Source: PALSA-505 sp036267135 (lineage in GTDB: Bacteria > Actinomycetota > Actinomycetes > Streptosporangiales > Streptosporangiaceae). From it: 64,000 nt of DNA. The notes below the pieces were generated by a model. That model had not been told where the DNA came from. It worked only from the letters and a program-made list of their open reading frames with translations, and ran no database searches. The stretch is from NCBI GenBank assembly GCA_036267135.1, contig DATAWQ010000151.1, forward strand, positions 1-64,000, in the 5' to 3' direction. Positions 24,974-33,422 of this stretch are shown here, piece after piece (within the stretch, counting starts at the first letter, position 1; the number at the start of each line of letters is the position of its first letter). The position numbers and the translations under genes are program-made.

Positions 24974-26893
24974 ATGCGCAATCGAAGTCAGGCCGTCACC
25001 GCCCTCGTCGCGGTGACTGCGGCCTCGACGTTGTTGGCCAGCGGTGTGGCCAGCGCGTCCACGGCCGGGCCCGCAGGGGGCGCCCGCGCGGTGCTGGCCA
25101 GCACCGCGCCGACCGCGGCACAGTACGGTTCCTCGCTCGCCGCGATGGCGCCTGCCAGCGGCGTCCAGGTGAGCGTGTTCGTCGGCCGCGACCAGGCCGC
25201 CCTGGCCGCCGCGGCCGCCGCGGTGTCCAACCCGGCCAGCCGGAGCTACGGGCACTACCTCACCCCGGCCCAGGTGCGGGCCAAGTACGGCGCCACGTCG
25301 GCGCAGCAGAACGCGGTGGCCGGCTGGCTGCGGCAGTCCGGGCTGCGCGTGACGAACCGCAACGCTTTCACGGTCTCGGCCAGCGGCAGCACCGCGCAGG
25401 CTGAGTCCGCGCTGCGGGCGCGGCTGGAGCTGAGCCGCCCGCGGGACGCGATCGCGCAGGTCGTGTCGGCCGGGCCGATGTCGGTGCCCGCGGCCCTGGG
25501 CCGCACGGTGAGCACGGTGCGGGTGGCGACCGCGGCCATCCCGATGGGCCAGCACGAGCCGCTGAAGAAGATGACCTACGCGGCGCCGGGCTCGACGGCC
25601 ACGGCCAAGATCAAGGAGAAGTGCTCGGCCTACTACGGCCAGAAGAAGGCCAGCACGCTGCCCGGCGCCTACGGTCACACGCTCACCTGGTCGCCCTGCG
25701 GCTATCTGCCACAGCAGCTTCGCTCCGCCTACGGCGCCACGAAGTCCGGCCTGACCGGCCGGGGCGTGAGCCTGGCCATCCTCAGCGAGGACAACGACTC
25801 CACCGCGCTGGCGGACGCCAACAAGTGGGCCAAGGAGCGCGGCTTCGCGCCGTTCAAGCCCGGCCAGTACTCCGCCGACATCGCCTCGCACGCGCCCAAC
25901 GGCATCGGCGACGGTGAGAGCGCGCTGGACATCGAGTCCTCGCACGGCATGGCGCCCGACGCCAAGGTCAACTACGTGGTCGGGAACGGCAAGATCACCG
26001 GTGACCGGCTGCTCGACTCGCTCGACGAGGTCGTCACCTACGGGATCGCGAGCGTGGTGAGCAGCTCCTGGTACGAGGGCTACATGCCGGTGCCGAAGAG
26101 CATGATCACCGCCTGGGAGGGCGTGCTGGAGCGCGGGGCCGTCGAGGGCATCACGGTCAACTTCGCCACCGGCGACTACGGCGACGAGACCCCACTGCAG
26201 TACCCGGGCTCGGACCCGTGGATCACCACGGTCGGCGGCACCAGCCTGGCCGTCGGGGCGCACAGCAAGAACCTGTGGGAGACCGGCTGGGAGACCGAAG
26301 AGACCAGCCTGGCCAAGAACGGCCAGAGCTGGAACCCCCAGCCGCCCGGCTCCTTCAGGGAGGGCAGCACCGGCGGTGTCTCGCACACCTTCTCCGAGCC
26401 CTACTACCAGCAGGGCGTCGTGTCGGGGAACACCTACCAGGGCCAGGCCATGCGGGACGTGCCCGACGTGTCGGACCTGGGTGACTGGAACCTCGGCTAC
26501 CAGATCGGCCTGTCCATCCCCCAGGGCCACGGGAAGACCGTCTACATCGACGCGGTCAACGGCGGCACCAGCCTGTCCTCGCCGATGTTCACCGGGTTCG
26601 AGGCCGACCTGATCCAGGGCCGCGGCGGCATCGCGCTCGGGTTCGCCAACCCGGCCCTGTACGACATGGCCAGCACGGCCGCGTTCCACGACGTGACCGG
26701 CAGCCCGCAGGGGCAGAGCCTCACCGAGGCGAACGTGTACGGCCCGGCTTACGGCCAGGCGCCGACCCTGTCCACCATGGGCCAGTGCGCCAGCACCAAG
26801 CACCTGGCCTGCGGGGCCGGTTACGACACGGTCAGCGGGATCGGGTCACCGGGGCCGGACTTCTTCAGCTCGTTCGGCTCGCACGCGGGGTAG
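24974..26893 (+). CDS. Secreted S53-family (sedolisin/kumamolisin) serine-carboxyl protease
   Basis: The product is 639 aa from ATG 24974 after GGAGAGGAAG. Residues 1-29 are a signal peptide (hydrophobic core ending ASA). A pro-domain follows (about 50-185: SRSYGHYLTPAQVRAKYGAT). The catalytic domain has the Glu/Asp pair in GDGESALDIES (about Glu315, Asp319), the oxyanion Asp in FATGDYGDE and the Ser in NGGTSLSSP (about Ser532). The Ca-binding end is FHDVTGS and GYDTVSGIGSPGP. Such enzymes are exported as zymogens and work at acid pH. The leader has a TGTCGCGACA palindrome (24888-24897). Confidence 0.92.
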   Translation: MRNRSQAVTALVAVTAASTLLASGVASASTAGPAGGARAVLASTAPTAAQYGSSLAAMAPASGVQVSVFVGRDQAALAAAAAAVSNPASRSYGHYLTPAQVRAKYGATSAQQNAVAGWLRQSGLRVTNRNAFTVSASGSTAQAESALRARLELSRPRDAIAQVVSAGPMSVPAALGRTVSTVRVATAAIPMGQHEPLKKMTYAAPGSTATAKIKEKCSAYYGQKKASTLPGAYGHTLTWSPCGYLPQQLRSAYGATKSGLTGRGVSLAILSEDNDSTALADANKWAKERGFAPFKPGQYSADIASHAPNGIGDGESALDIESSHGMAPDAKVNYVVGNGKITGDRLLDSLDEVVTYGIASVVSSSWYEGYMPVPKSMITAWEGVLERGAVEGITVNFATGDYGDETPLQYPGSDPWITTVGGTSLAVGAHSKNLWETGWETEETSLAKNGQSWNPQPPGSFREGSTGGVSHTFSEPYYQQGVVSGNTYQGQAMRDVPDVSDLGDWNLGYQIGLSIPQGHGKTVYIDAVNGGTSLSSPMFTGFEADLIQGRGGIALGFANPALYDMASTAAFHDVTGSPQGQSLTEANVYGPAYGQAPTLSTMGQCASTKHLACGAGYDTVSGIGSPGPDFFSSFGSHAG

Positions 26894-26957
26894 TTCGTTA
26901 GTCGGCTCGGCCTGGGCCGGGGGTGCCGTCGGCGCCCCCGGCCCGTTGGATCACGGG

Positions 26958-28334
26958 TCACAGGTGGTAGGCGTACTCGCGGAATTCCCAGTCGGTGACG
27001 AAGCGCTCGAACCGCTCGATCTCGTTCCGCTTGTAGGCCAGGAACGACCCGGTGAAGTACTCCCCCAGCACGCCGGTCAGCTCGTGGTCGGCCTCCAGCG
27101 CGTCCAGCGCCTCGGCCAGCCGCACCGGCAGCAGCCCTGCCTGGCCCGGGTCGTAGCCGTAGCCTTCCAGCTTCGGCGGCGGCTCCACCTTGTCCTGCAG
27201 GCCCAGGCACACCGCCGCGCCGACGGCGGCCATGGCCAGGTACGGGTTGGCGGTGGCGTCGCCCAGCCTGACCTCCATCCGGGCGGCGGCGCCGCGCTCC
27301 GGCGGGATCCGCACCATCGCGCTGCGGTTGTCCAGGCCCCAGTCGATCAGCCAGGGCGCGAGGGTGTCGGGGCCGAACCGCTTATAGGAGTTGATGGTCG
27401 GGTTGAGCAACGCGCTCAGCGCCCTGGCGTGCCGCAGCACGCCGCCGACCGCGTGCCGGCCGGCCGCCGAAAGACCGTCCGCCCCGTCCGGGTCGCCGAA
27501 CACGTTGGCGCCGTGCTCGTCGTTCAGCGACACGTGCACGTGGAACCCCGAGCCGCCCTCGCCGTTGAACGGCTTGGCCATGAACGTGGCCAGCAGGTCG
27601 TGCTGGCGGGCAATCTCCTGCACCGCGGACTTGAGCCGGAAGGCCCGGTCGGCCGCGTCGGGCGCGGCCGAGTGGCCGAGGTTGATCTCGAACTGGCCGG
27701 GTGAGAACTCGTGGTTGGCCGCCGTCACCCGCAGGCCCGCGTCGCGTAGCTGACGCAGCAAGTGCAGCAGCAGACCCCGCGGGTCGCCCTTGCGGCCGAC
27801 CACGTAGACGTTGCCGGGCTCGTCGGCGTAGCGGCGCCAGCCCCCGTTGCTGTCACCCTGGCTGCCGTCGCGGTCGTTGCCGGCGCGCTGGCACAGGTAG
27901 AACTCGAGCTCGGGGCCGCAGATCATCGTGTGGCCGAGGGCGGTGAGGCGGTCGGTCACCCGGCGGAGCACGGCGCGGGGGCATTCCGGCGCCGGCTGCC
28001 CGTCGGGGGTGGTCGCGTCGCCCAGGCACCAGGCCGCGTTCCTCTCCCACGGCAGCGGCGTCACCGTGGTCAGATCGGGCACGACGGCGATGTCGGGCAG
28101 GCCCGCTTCCAGACCGCCCTGGATCGGCACCACGTCACCCATCGGCGAGGTGTGATACACCGCCCGGCAGAACGCCAGGCCGTGCTCGACCGCGGTCGGC
28201 AACTCGTCCAGCAGCACGTCGCGGCCCCGGTCCACGCCGATCAGATCGGGGTAGGAGACCCGGACCACGTCGACGCCTTCGGCGCGCAGCCGTTCGATCA
28301 CGGCCGCGACGTCCGGCTGGGAATCGGCTGGCAT
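26958..28334 (-). CDS. Glutamine-synthetase-like ligase (GlnA3/GlnA4 type)
   Basis: The product is 458 aa from ATG 28334, which has GGGAG 5 nt upstream; an earlier in-frame ATG at 28394 would cover the operator. Motifs of the GS catalytic core are present: GPELEFYL, NHEFSPGQFEINL, GSGFHVHVSL, NPTINSYKRF, RIPPERGAAARMEVR and ANPYLAMAA. The sequence differs from nitrogen-assimilating GlnA and looks like the gamma-glutamyl-polyamine or -amine synthetases of actinobacteria. The substrate is therefore likely an amine rather than ammonia, by family inference. It is convergent with the protease gene and preceded by a palindrome. Confidence 0.85.
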   Translation of the reverse strand: MPADSQPDVAAVIERLRAEGVDVVRVSYPDLIGVDRGRDVLLDELPTAVEHGLAFCRAVYHTSPMGDVVPIQGGLEAGLPDIAVVPDLTTVTPLPWERNAAWCLGDATTPDGQPAPECPRAVLRRVTDRLTALGHTMICGPELEFYLCQRAGNDRDGSQGDSNGGWRRYADEPGNVYVVGRKGDPRGLLLHLLRQLRDAGLRVTAANHEFSPGQFEINLGHSAAPDAADRAFRLKSAVQEIARQHDLLATFMAKPFNGEGGSGFHVHVSLNDEHGANVFGDPDGADGLSAAGRHAVGGVLRHARALSALLNPTINSYKRFGPDTLAPWLIDWGLDNRSAMVRIPPERGAAARMEVRLGDATANPYLAMAAVGAAVCLGLQDKVEPPPKLEGYGYDPGQAGLLPVRLAEALDALEADHELTGVLGEYFTGSFLAYKRNEIERFERFVTDWEFREYAYHL

Positions 28335-28353
28335 GGCGGCTCCCGGGATAAAA

Positions 28354-28371
28354 TCGTTCGGTAGCGAACGA
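28354..28371. promoter_or_regulatory. Operator-like palindrome before the GS-like gene
   Basis: TCGTTCG-gtag-CGAACGA has 7-bp arms and lies 19 nt before ATG 28334. No regulator gene is adjacent, so control must come from elsewhere. Confidence 0.6.
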
Positions 28372-28432
28372 ATTGCAGCGTAGCGCTGGATCACCTGACA
28401 GGGCCAGTATCCAGGCAGCCCAGAGTCAGGCG

Positions 28433-28477
28433 CCCAGTCTCAGGCGGCCCAGTCTCAGGCGGCCCAGTCTCAGGCGG
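28433..28477. repeat. Three tandem 15-bp units carrying the LLM stop codon
   Basis: CCCAGTCTCAGGCGG occurs three times exactly (28433, 28448, 28463), with a degraded fourth unit at about 28418. On the coding (minus) strand each unit contains TGA in the same frame, so the stop codon of the gene ending at 28470 has been multiplied downstream. Confidence 0.85.
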
Positions 28478-29492
28478 CGCGGCGCCAGGCCTCGGCGAGG
28501 GCGGCGTAGCTGTCCCGGCGGCGGGCCCGGCCCAGGCTGGGGGTGACCACCACGATCTCGTCCACCTCGGCGAGCTGCTTCATCTCCAGCAGCCGCTCCG
28601 CGACGGCCTTGGGCTCGCCGGTCACCATCCGGCCGTCGTCGCGCGGCCCGGCCCGGAACTCCGGCGACCTGGCGTACTCGCGGACCCGCTCGGGCCGCAG
28701 CGGTTCGTGTATGCCCCGGCGGATGTTGGAGATGGTGAGCGTCCACCCCGCCTCGAACTCGGCGACCGCCTCCTCGTCGGGGCTGGCGAAGGCCAGCACC
28801 GACATGGCCGAGTAGGGTGTCGCGCCGAGCGGGCCCGGGTCGAACCGGCGGCGGTACTCGCGCAGCGCCTCGAACGCGAGCTCCGGGCTCATGTGGTGGG
28901 CGAACGCCGCGCTCATCCCGTTGACCGCGGCGAACCGAGGGCCGTACTGGCTCGACCCCAGCACGAACAGCTCGGGCCGCTCGTCCACCAGCGGCGCGGC
29001 GACCAGCTTGGCGTACGGGTGCCCCTCGGGGAAGCCGTCGCTCAGCCAGCCCAGCAGCTCACCGACCTGCGCGGGGAACTCGGCCGCGGGGTCGGTGACC
29101 ATGCCGCGGCGCAGCACGTGCGCGGTCAGCGGGTCGGTGCCCGGGGCCCGGCCCAGCGCCAGGTCGATCCGGCCCGGGTACATGGCCACCAGCGTGCGGA
29201 ACATCTCGGCGACCTTGAGCGGCGCGTGGTTGGGCAGCATGATCCCGGCCGCCCCCACCCTGATCCGCTCGGTCTGCGCGCCGATGTGGGCGATCAGCAG
29301 CTCGGGCGCACTGCAGGCCAGGCTGGTCATGTTGTGGTGCTCGGAGACCCAATACCGCCGGTAGCCCGCGGCCTCCACGGCCTGGGCGATGCCGACCGCA
29401 CCCGCCACCGACTGTGACGCGTGCTCGCCGTACTCGATTCCGACGAAATCAAGCACGGCGAGCGGCAGCGAATTCTGTTCGGTATCCATCAT
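28470..29492 (-). CDS. LLM-class flavin-dependent oxidoreductase (alkanal-monooxygenase-like)
   Basis: The product is about 340 aa. Motifs SLPLAVLDFVG, YRRYWVSEHHNM, RIRVGAAGIMLPNHAPLKVAE, GRIDLALGRAPGTDP and FAAVNGMSAAFAHHMSP are those of the bacterial luciferase-like MsnO8/YhbW group, which uses FMN or F420. The start is uncertain: ATG 29522 would overlap nothing but lacks a spaced ribosome site, and 29492 or 29489 fits the family start better. It follows the MFS gene closely on the same strand, so the two are probably one transcript controlled by the HxlR repressor. Confidence 0.82.
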   Translation of the reverse strand: MMDTEQNSLPLAVLDFVGIEYGEHASQSVAGAVGIAQAVEAAGYRRYWVSEHHNMTSLACSAPELLIAHIGAQTERIRVGAAGIMLPNHAPLKVAEMFRTLVAMYPGRIDLALGRAPGTDPLTAHVLRRGMVTDPAAEFPAQVGELLGWLSDGFPEGHPYAKLVAAPLVDERPELFVLGSSQYGPRFAAVNGMSAAFAHHMSPELAFEALREYRRRFDPGPLGATPYSAMSVLAFASPDEEAVAEFEAGWTLTISNIRRGIHEPLRPERVREYARSPEFRAGPRDDGRMVTGEPKAVAERLLEMKQLAEVDEIVVVTPSLGRARRRDSYAALAEAWRRAA

Positions 29493-29530
29493 CGGGATCA
29501 ATGCCGGGGACCGCGACGGCATTCCCCGGC

Positions 29531-30928
29531 CTATGCGGCCTCGTGCAGCTCGCCGGGCTTGCGCACCTCGCGAGTTGGGCGGGTGCGCCAGGCCTCGACC
29601 GCCATGGTCAGCGCGACGGCCGCCACGATGGCACCGAAGACCTCGAACGTCGTCTCCAGCCCGAGGTGGGTCACGACCAGGCCGGCGATGACGGCCGGCA
29701 GCGACAGCGAGGAGTAGGCCACCACGTAGAAGGCCGACATGACCGACGCCCGGTGCTCGGCCGGGATCACGGCGGTGAGCTGACGCAGCCCGCCGAGGAA
29801 GGCGACACCGAACCCGACGCCCGCGATGACCATCCCGGCGAGGAAGACGGCACTGGAGTCCGCGGCGGTCGCGATGACCACCGTGACCAGCCCCACGGTC
29901 AGGACGGCCGGGCCCGCGCTCGCCCCGAGCCAGGGCGGCATCCGCTGAAACCCGAGCTGGGCCACCGCGGCCGGGAGCGTGAGCAGCACCCCGGCCAGGC
30001 TCGCCAGCACGACGTTGCTGGTGTTCAGCAGGTGCGCGGAGAGCTGGTCACCGATGGAGAAGAACAGCCCGCCGATCGACCAGGACCCCAGCACAGCCAG
30101 GCTGGCCAGCAGGAACGGATGACGGATCCCGGCGGGCACGCTCGGGCGCTGCGGGGTCAGCCGGAACCGGCCCTGCTTCCGCACCGGCTCGGGCATCCAG
30201 TACGCCCCGGCCAGGGCCACGGCGGACAGCACCAGCAACATCACGTACGGCAGTGTCCGCGGCGCCGGCCCGGCCTGGACCAGGATCGAGGAGACCAGCA
30301 AGCCGAGACCCAGGCCCGCGCAGCTCGCCACCGCGTTGGCCAGCCCCGCGCCGACCGGGTCGTGACGCCGGTGCAAGTCGAGCAGCGCCGCGCTGGCCGC
30401 GCTCAGCGCGGCCCCGGTGGCCAGCCCCTGCAAGCCACGCGCGACGAACAGCCAGGCGGTGGACTGGGCCGCGATGAACAGCAGCCACGCCACCATGAGC
30501 CCGCCCACCGAGATCAGCAGCACCGGCCGCCGGCCGATCTGGTCGGACACCCGCCCGGCCAGCAGCAGCGCGGCCAGCACGCCGAAGGCGTAGGTCGCGT
30601 AGATCAGCGTCACGGTGAGCGCCGCGAAATGCCAGTCCGCCGCGTACAGCGGATACAGCGGTGAGGGCACCACCGATCCGAACAAGCAGAGCCCGATCAT
30701 GGCGGCGGCCAGCAGGTACGCGACCCGCTGCGGCAGCACCCACCGCCGCGGCCGCAGCCTGTCCGCTAGCGACAGGCTGCCCGCCCCACGGGCCTCGGGG
30801 CTCTGCGTCCGGGCTTCCACTTCAGCCTGAGCCCAGGCGCCGGAGACCAAGGTCCCTGGTCCGTCCGCTCGCGACCACGCCCCGGCCAGCCGGGCGCCCA
30901 TCCCGTTTGGTTCAGTGAATGAACTCAT
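29531..30928 (-). CDS. MFS transporter, 12 helices
   Basis: The product is 465 aa. A cytoplasmic N-terminal tail of about 65 residues precedes 12 hydrophobic segments; motif A reads RVSDQIGRRPVLL between helices 2 and 3. The layout matches drug/metabolite exporters. It is divergent from an HxlR regulator with two operator palindromes between the starts, one lying inside codons 2-6 of this gene. TAATAT stands 7 nt before ATG 30928, so the mRNA is probably leaderless. Substrate unknown. Confidence 0.85.
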   Translation of the reverse strand: MSSFTEPNGMGARLAGAWSRADGPGTLVSGAWAQAEVEARTQSPEARGAGSLSLADRLRPRRWVLPQRVAYLLAAAMIGLCLFGSVVPSPLYPLYAADWHFAALTVTLIYATYAFGVLAALLLAGRVSDQIGRRPVLLISVGGLMVAWLLFIAAQSTAWLFVARGLQGLATGAALSAASAALLDLHRRHDPVGAGLANAVASCAGLGLGLLVSSILVQAGPAPRTLPYVMLLVLSAVALAGAYWMPEPVRKQGRFRLTPQRPSVPAGIRHPFLLASLAVLGSWSIGGLFFSIGDQLSAHLLNTSNVVLASLAGVLLTLPAAVAQLGFQRMPPWLGASAGPAVLTVGLVTVVIATAADSSAVFLAGMVIAGVGFGVAFLGGLRQLTAVIPAEHRASVMSAFYVVAYSSLSLPAVIAGLVVTHLGLETTFEVFGAIVAAVALTMAVEAWRTRPTREVRKPGELHEAA

Positions 30929-30975
30929 GACTTCGATATTAGAGGTTCAATCATTGAACTTGCAAGGGATATAAT
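30910..30975. promoter_or_regulatory. Divergent leaderless promoters with paired HxlR-type operators
   Basis: Two related palindromes lie 35 bp apart, centre to centre: GTTCA-gtgaa-TGAAC (30910-30924) and GTTCAA-tca-TTGAAC (30945-30959). Plus-strand TATAAT (30970-30975) is 7 nt before the HxlR ATG; minus-strand TAATAT (30941-30936) is 7 nt before the MFS ATG. The second palindrome covers the -35 region of the HxlR gene and lies between the -10 and -35 positions of the MFS gene, so one dimer could repress both. Confidence 0.75.
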
Positions 30976-30982
30976 CGGCTCC

Positions 30983-31516
30983 ATGCCGCTGCCACGGGAG
31001 TACACAGGCGAGGACTGCGCGATCGCGCGGGCCCTGGAGATCATCGGCGAACGCTGGACGCTGCTGATCGTGCGGGACGCGTTCCACGGGGTCGCGCGGT
31101 TCAGCGATTTCCGCGACCACCTGGCGATCCCGCGCGCGGTGCTGACGGAGCGCCTGAACCTCCTGGTCGAACACGGCATCATGAGCCGGGTCACCGCCGG
31201 AAGCGGCCGGGACGAGTACGTGCTCACACCCAAGGGCCAGGAACTGTGGTCGACGGTCTGGTCCCTGCAGTCCTGGGGCGCCAAGTACTACGTCCCAGAG
31301 AATCGGCGCCGGGCCTACATCCACACCGGCTGCGGCGGAGCGGTCGCCCTGGACGGCCGCTGCGAGACCTGCGACGCCCAGCCGCGCCCGGGCGACCTGA
31401 CCATGCTCCCCCGTCCCACCGTGTCCCCCGTCATCGCGGCCAAGACCGACCCGGTCTCCCGCGCCCTGTCCGTCCCGCACCGTCTCCTCACCCCCATCGA
31501 ACGCACCCACACCTAG
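30983..31516 (+). CDS. HxlR-family winged-helix regulator
   Basis: The product is 177 aa. The HxlR core is intact: CAIARALEIIGERWTLLIVRD, FSDFRDHLAIPRAVLTERL, LVEHGIMSRV and YVLTPKGQEL. After residue 115 there is an extension with four Cys/His (HTGCGG and CETCDA), a possible metal or thiol sensor, then a Pro-rich tail. Divergent from the MFS gene, which it probably represses together with itself. Confidence 0.88.
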   Translation: MPLPREYTGEDCAIARALEIIGERWTLLIVRDAFHGVARFSDFRDHLAIPRAVLTERLNLLVEHGIMSRVTAGSGRDEYVLTPKGQELWSTVWSLQSWGAKYYVPENRRRAYIHTGCGGAVALDGRCETCDAQPRPGDLTMLPRPTVSPVIAAKTDPVSRALSVPHRLLTPIERTHT

Positions 31517-31847
31517 CGCCCCGGCGATGACGGACATACCGATGCCACCGAAGATGGAGCTCACGGCGATTACGCTCGACTGTCCCGGCCCCCACATATG
31601 CGACAACGCTGTCATCTAGTTGTGGCCAGGCTGCGGCGTGGATTGGGAAGGATCCTGGTCGTTCTTGCAGCCAAGATCCTTCCCAATAATCCCAGCCACC
31701 CGCACACCCACCGGGACCCTCATCATTGGGGAGGATCCTCGTCGTTCCGGCGACCAGGATCCTCCCCAATAACCCGTGCCACCCGCGCACCCTCGTCCTC
31801 GGCGGGGTGCGGGGGTAGGGCTTAGGGGTGGATGGCGACGGTTGCCA
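31517..31847. other. Intergenic stretch holding two hairpin elements
   Basis: No gene is seen in these 331 bp between HxlR and the secreted-protein relic. The centre is occupied by the tandem hairpins at 31642-31770; the rest is unremarkable. Confidence 0.6.
31642..31770. repeat. Two tandem palindromic elements, 83 bp apart
   Basis: Element 1: ATTGGGAAGGATC (31642-31654) pairs with GATCCTTCCCAAT (31675-31687), and three further bases pair after one mismatch. Element 2: ATTGGGGAGGATCCT (31725-31739) pairs with AGGATCCTCCCCAAT (31756-31770), and four more pair after one mismatch. Differences between the two elements are compensated in both arms. Flanks (CCACCCGC.CACC) are also alike. They could be REP/MITE-like DNA or paired bidirectional terminators. 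Confidence 0.8.
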
Positions 31848-32397
31848 TTAGGTACTGGTCCCGCTCCCGGAGTGCTGGAGTTCGTTGCCAATGATGTAGA
31901 CCGTGGAACTGTCCAGGCTCACCACCAGCTGCCCGAAGCCGTCGTTCGTGGGCCGCTGGTAGGGGGACTTCGCCCAGAGCTGGGCGCCGGTGGCCGCGTC
32001 GTAGGCCACCACTCCCACCTGCCCGGTCACGAACACCGTCGAGCCGTCCGGGCTCAGGGCCAGCCCTTGGTGGGCCCTGAGATTCGGCCAGGGTCGTCGT
32101 CGCCCAGTTCTGCGCTCCGGTCGCGGTGCCGTACGAGACCGTCAGGTAGTCCCGGTACCTGGGCGTTCCCTTGTCCTGCACGGCCGAGCCGACGGACAAC
32201 GTGGACCCGTCCGGGCTCACGGCCACCGCCGTCCGCCCGGGCCGGCCGTGAACCAGGGCCGTGGCCGCGTGACCGGCTGTGGCCGTGCGCGCCGTCGTCT
32301 GGCCGGCCGAGGCGAGAGCCGGGCCCGATCCGGCGGCGGACGCCAGGGCCAGGGCCACCACGGCCACCGCCCCCGTTATCGGGTTGTTAAGTCTCAT
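31848..32397 (-). pseudogene. Frameshifted secreted beta-propeller-type protein
   Basis: ATG 32397 starts a signal peptide (AVAVVALALASAAGSGPALA) followed by a propeller-type blade, VAVSPDGSTLSVGSAVQ and YRDYLTVSYGTATGAQNW. Near 32065-32080 the frame must shift by one base to continue as GLALSPDGSTVFVTGQVGVV, AYDAATGAQLWAKSPYQRP and VSLDSSTVYIIGNE, stop at 31848. The whole is about 183 residues with two or three blades, short for this kind of protein. It may be a true pseudogene or a single-base sequencing error. Confidence 0.72.
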
Positions 32398-32549
32398 GGT
32401 CGTGTCCCTTCCTAGTGACAGCAGACGATTTCTTGCGGGGGCAGACGATTCCAGGTCGAAAAAGAGGAGGTGTCGTGGAGCCGACGCGCAGCGCCCGTGC
32501 CCGGTTACCCGGCTGGCCCACACGGGCCTGTTCCTCTACGATGCAAGAG

Positions 32550-32569
32550 TCGTATGGATACGAACGATC
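32550..32569. promoter_or_regulatory. Operator of the catabolic operon, shared with the APC permease
   Basis: TCGTATGGATACGAACGATC contains the palindrome TCGTAT-gg-ATACGA (32550-32563). The same 20 bases occur inverted at 60865-60884 in the promoter of the APC permease. It lies 50 nt before the first gene of the operon. No regulator gene sits beside either copy. Confidence 0.8.
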
Positions 32570-32618
32570 TGGTGAGAGCCGGGTTGACGCGGGGACGCGA
32601 GCGTGGGGAGATGCGGGC

Positions 32619-33422
32619 ATGAGCGACGTGACCGGGTTTTTCTACCCACGCACCGCTACCGGGCGGGCTTCGCTGCTGCCCCCGCCCCCGTGGCACTACT
32701 CCGGTGACCTGCTCACGGTGGAGTACCGGACCGATCCGGCCCGGGTGGCCGAACTGCTGCCCGCGCCGCTGGCGCCCGCACCCGACGACCCCGGTGCGGT
32801 GGCGCTAATCTGGGCCGACTGGCAATCCTGCGGCGACAGTCAGGAAGAGTTGCTGGATCCGGTGCGCGCCCAGTACCGCGAGTGCTTCGCCGTGGTCAGG
32901 TGCGCATTCGCCAGCGAGGTCTACTCGCGCTGCGTCTACATCTGGGTGGACACCGACTTCGCCCTGGCCCGTGGCCTCTACCAGGGGTATCCCAAGAAGC
33001 TGGGCGCGATCCACCAGACCAGGCCGCACCCGTTCGGCCTGGCCGCGCCGCGGATCGGGCCCGGGGGCCGGTTCGCCGGAACGCTGTCGGCGGCGGGCCG
33101 GCGGCTGGCCCAGACGGTGGTCACGCTGCGCGAGCAGGTGCCGAGCGGCGGGTTCGTGAACGCCCACCCGATGGCCCACCACCGCTGGATGCCGTCGATC
33201 GAAAAGGGAGCGCCCGACGCGCTGGATGAGCTGATCCGGTCCGGCAGCGCCGGCTTCGAAGGCGGACCGGTCTGGCGCGGCGACGCCACGCTCGAGCTGT
33301 TCGACTCCCCCACCGAGGAACTAGCCAGCCTCGGCGTGGCCGAGGTGATCGCCGGCTACTACCAGCAGGTCGCGATCACCTGGGACGGCGGCCGGGTGCT
33401 GGCCCGCGGGACCGGCGCATGA
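32619..33422 (+). CDS. Acetoacetate-decarboxylase-fold protein
   Basis: The product is 267 aa from ATG 32619, with GGGGAG 8 nt before. The ADC fold shows as TVEYRTDPARVAELLPAPL, EVYSRCVYIWVDTDFALARG, then the family motif YQGYPKKLGAIHQTR, where the Lys pair is the Schiff-base region of acetoacetate decarboxylase. Family members act as decarboxylases, hydratases or tautomerases. It starts the operon and overlaps the aldehyde dehydrogenase by 4 nt (ATGA). Here it may handle an enol/keto intermediate of ring-cleavage; that role is inference. Confidence 0.82.
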   Translation: MSDVTGFFYPRTATGRASLLPPPPWHYSGDLLTVEYRTDPARVAELLPAPLAPAPDDPGAVALIWADWQSCGDSQEELLDPVRAQYRECFAVVRCAFASEVYSRCVYIWVDTDFALARGLYQGYPKKLGAIHQTRPHPFGLAAPRIGPGGRFAGTLSAAGRRLAQTVVTLREQVPSGGFVNAHPMAHHRWMPSIEKGAPDALDELIRSGSAGFEGGPVWRGDATLELFDSPTEELASLGVAEVIAGYYQQVAITWDGGRVLARGTGA

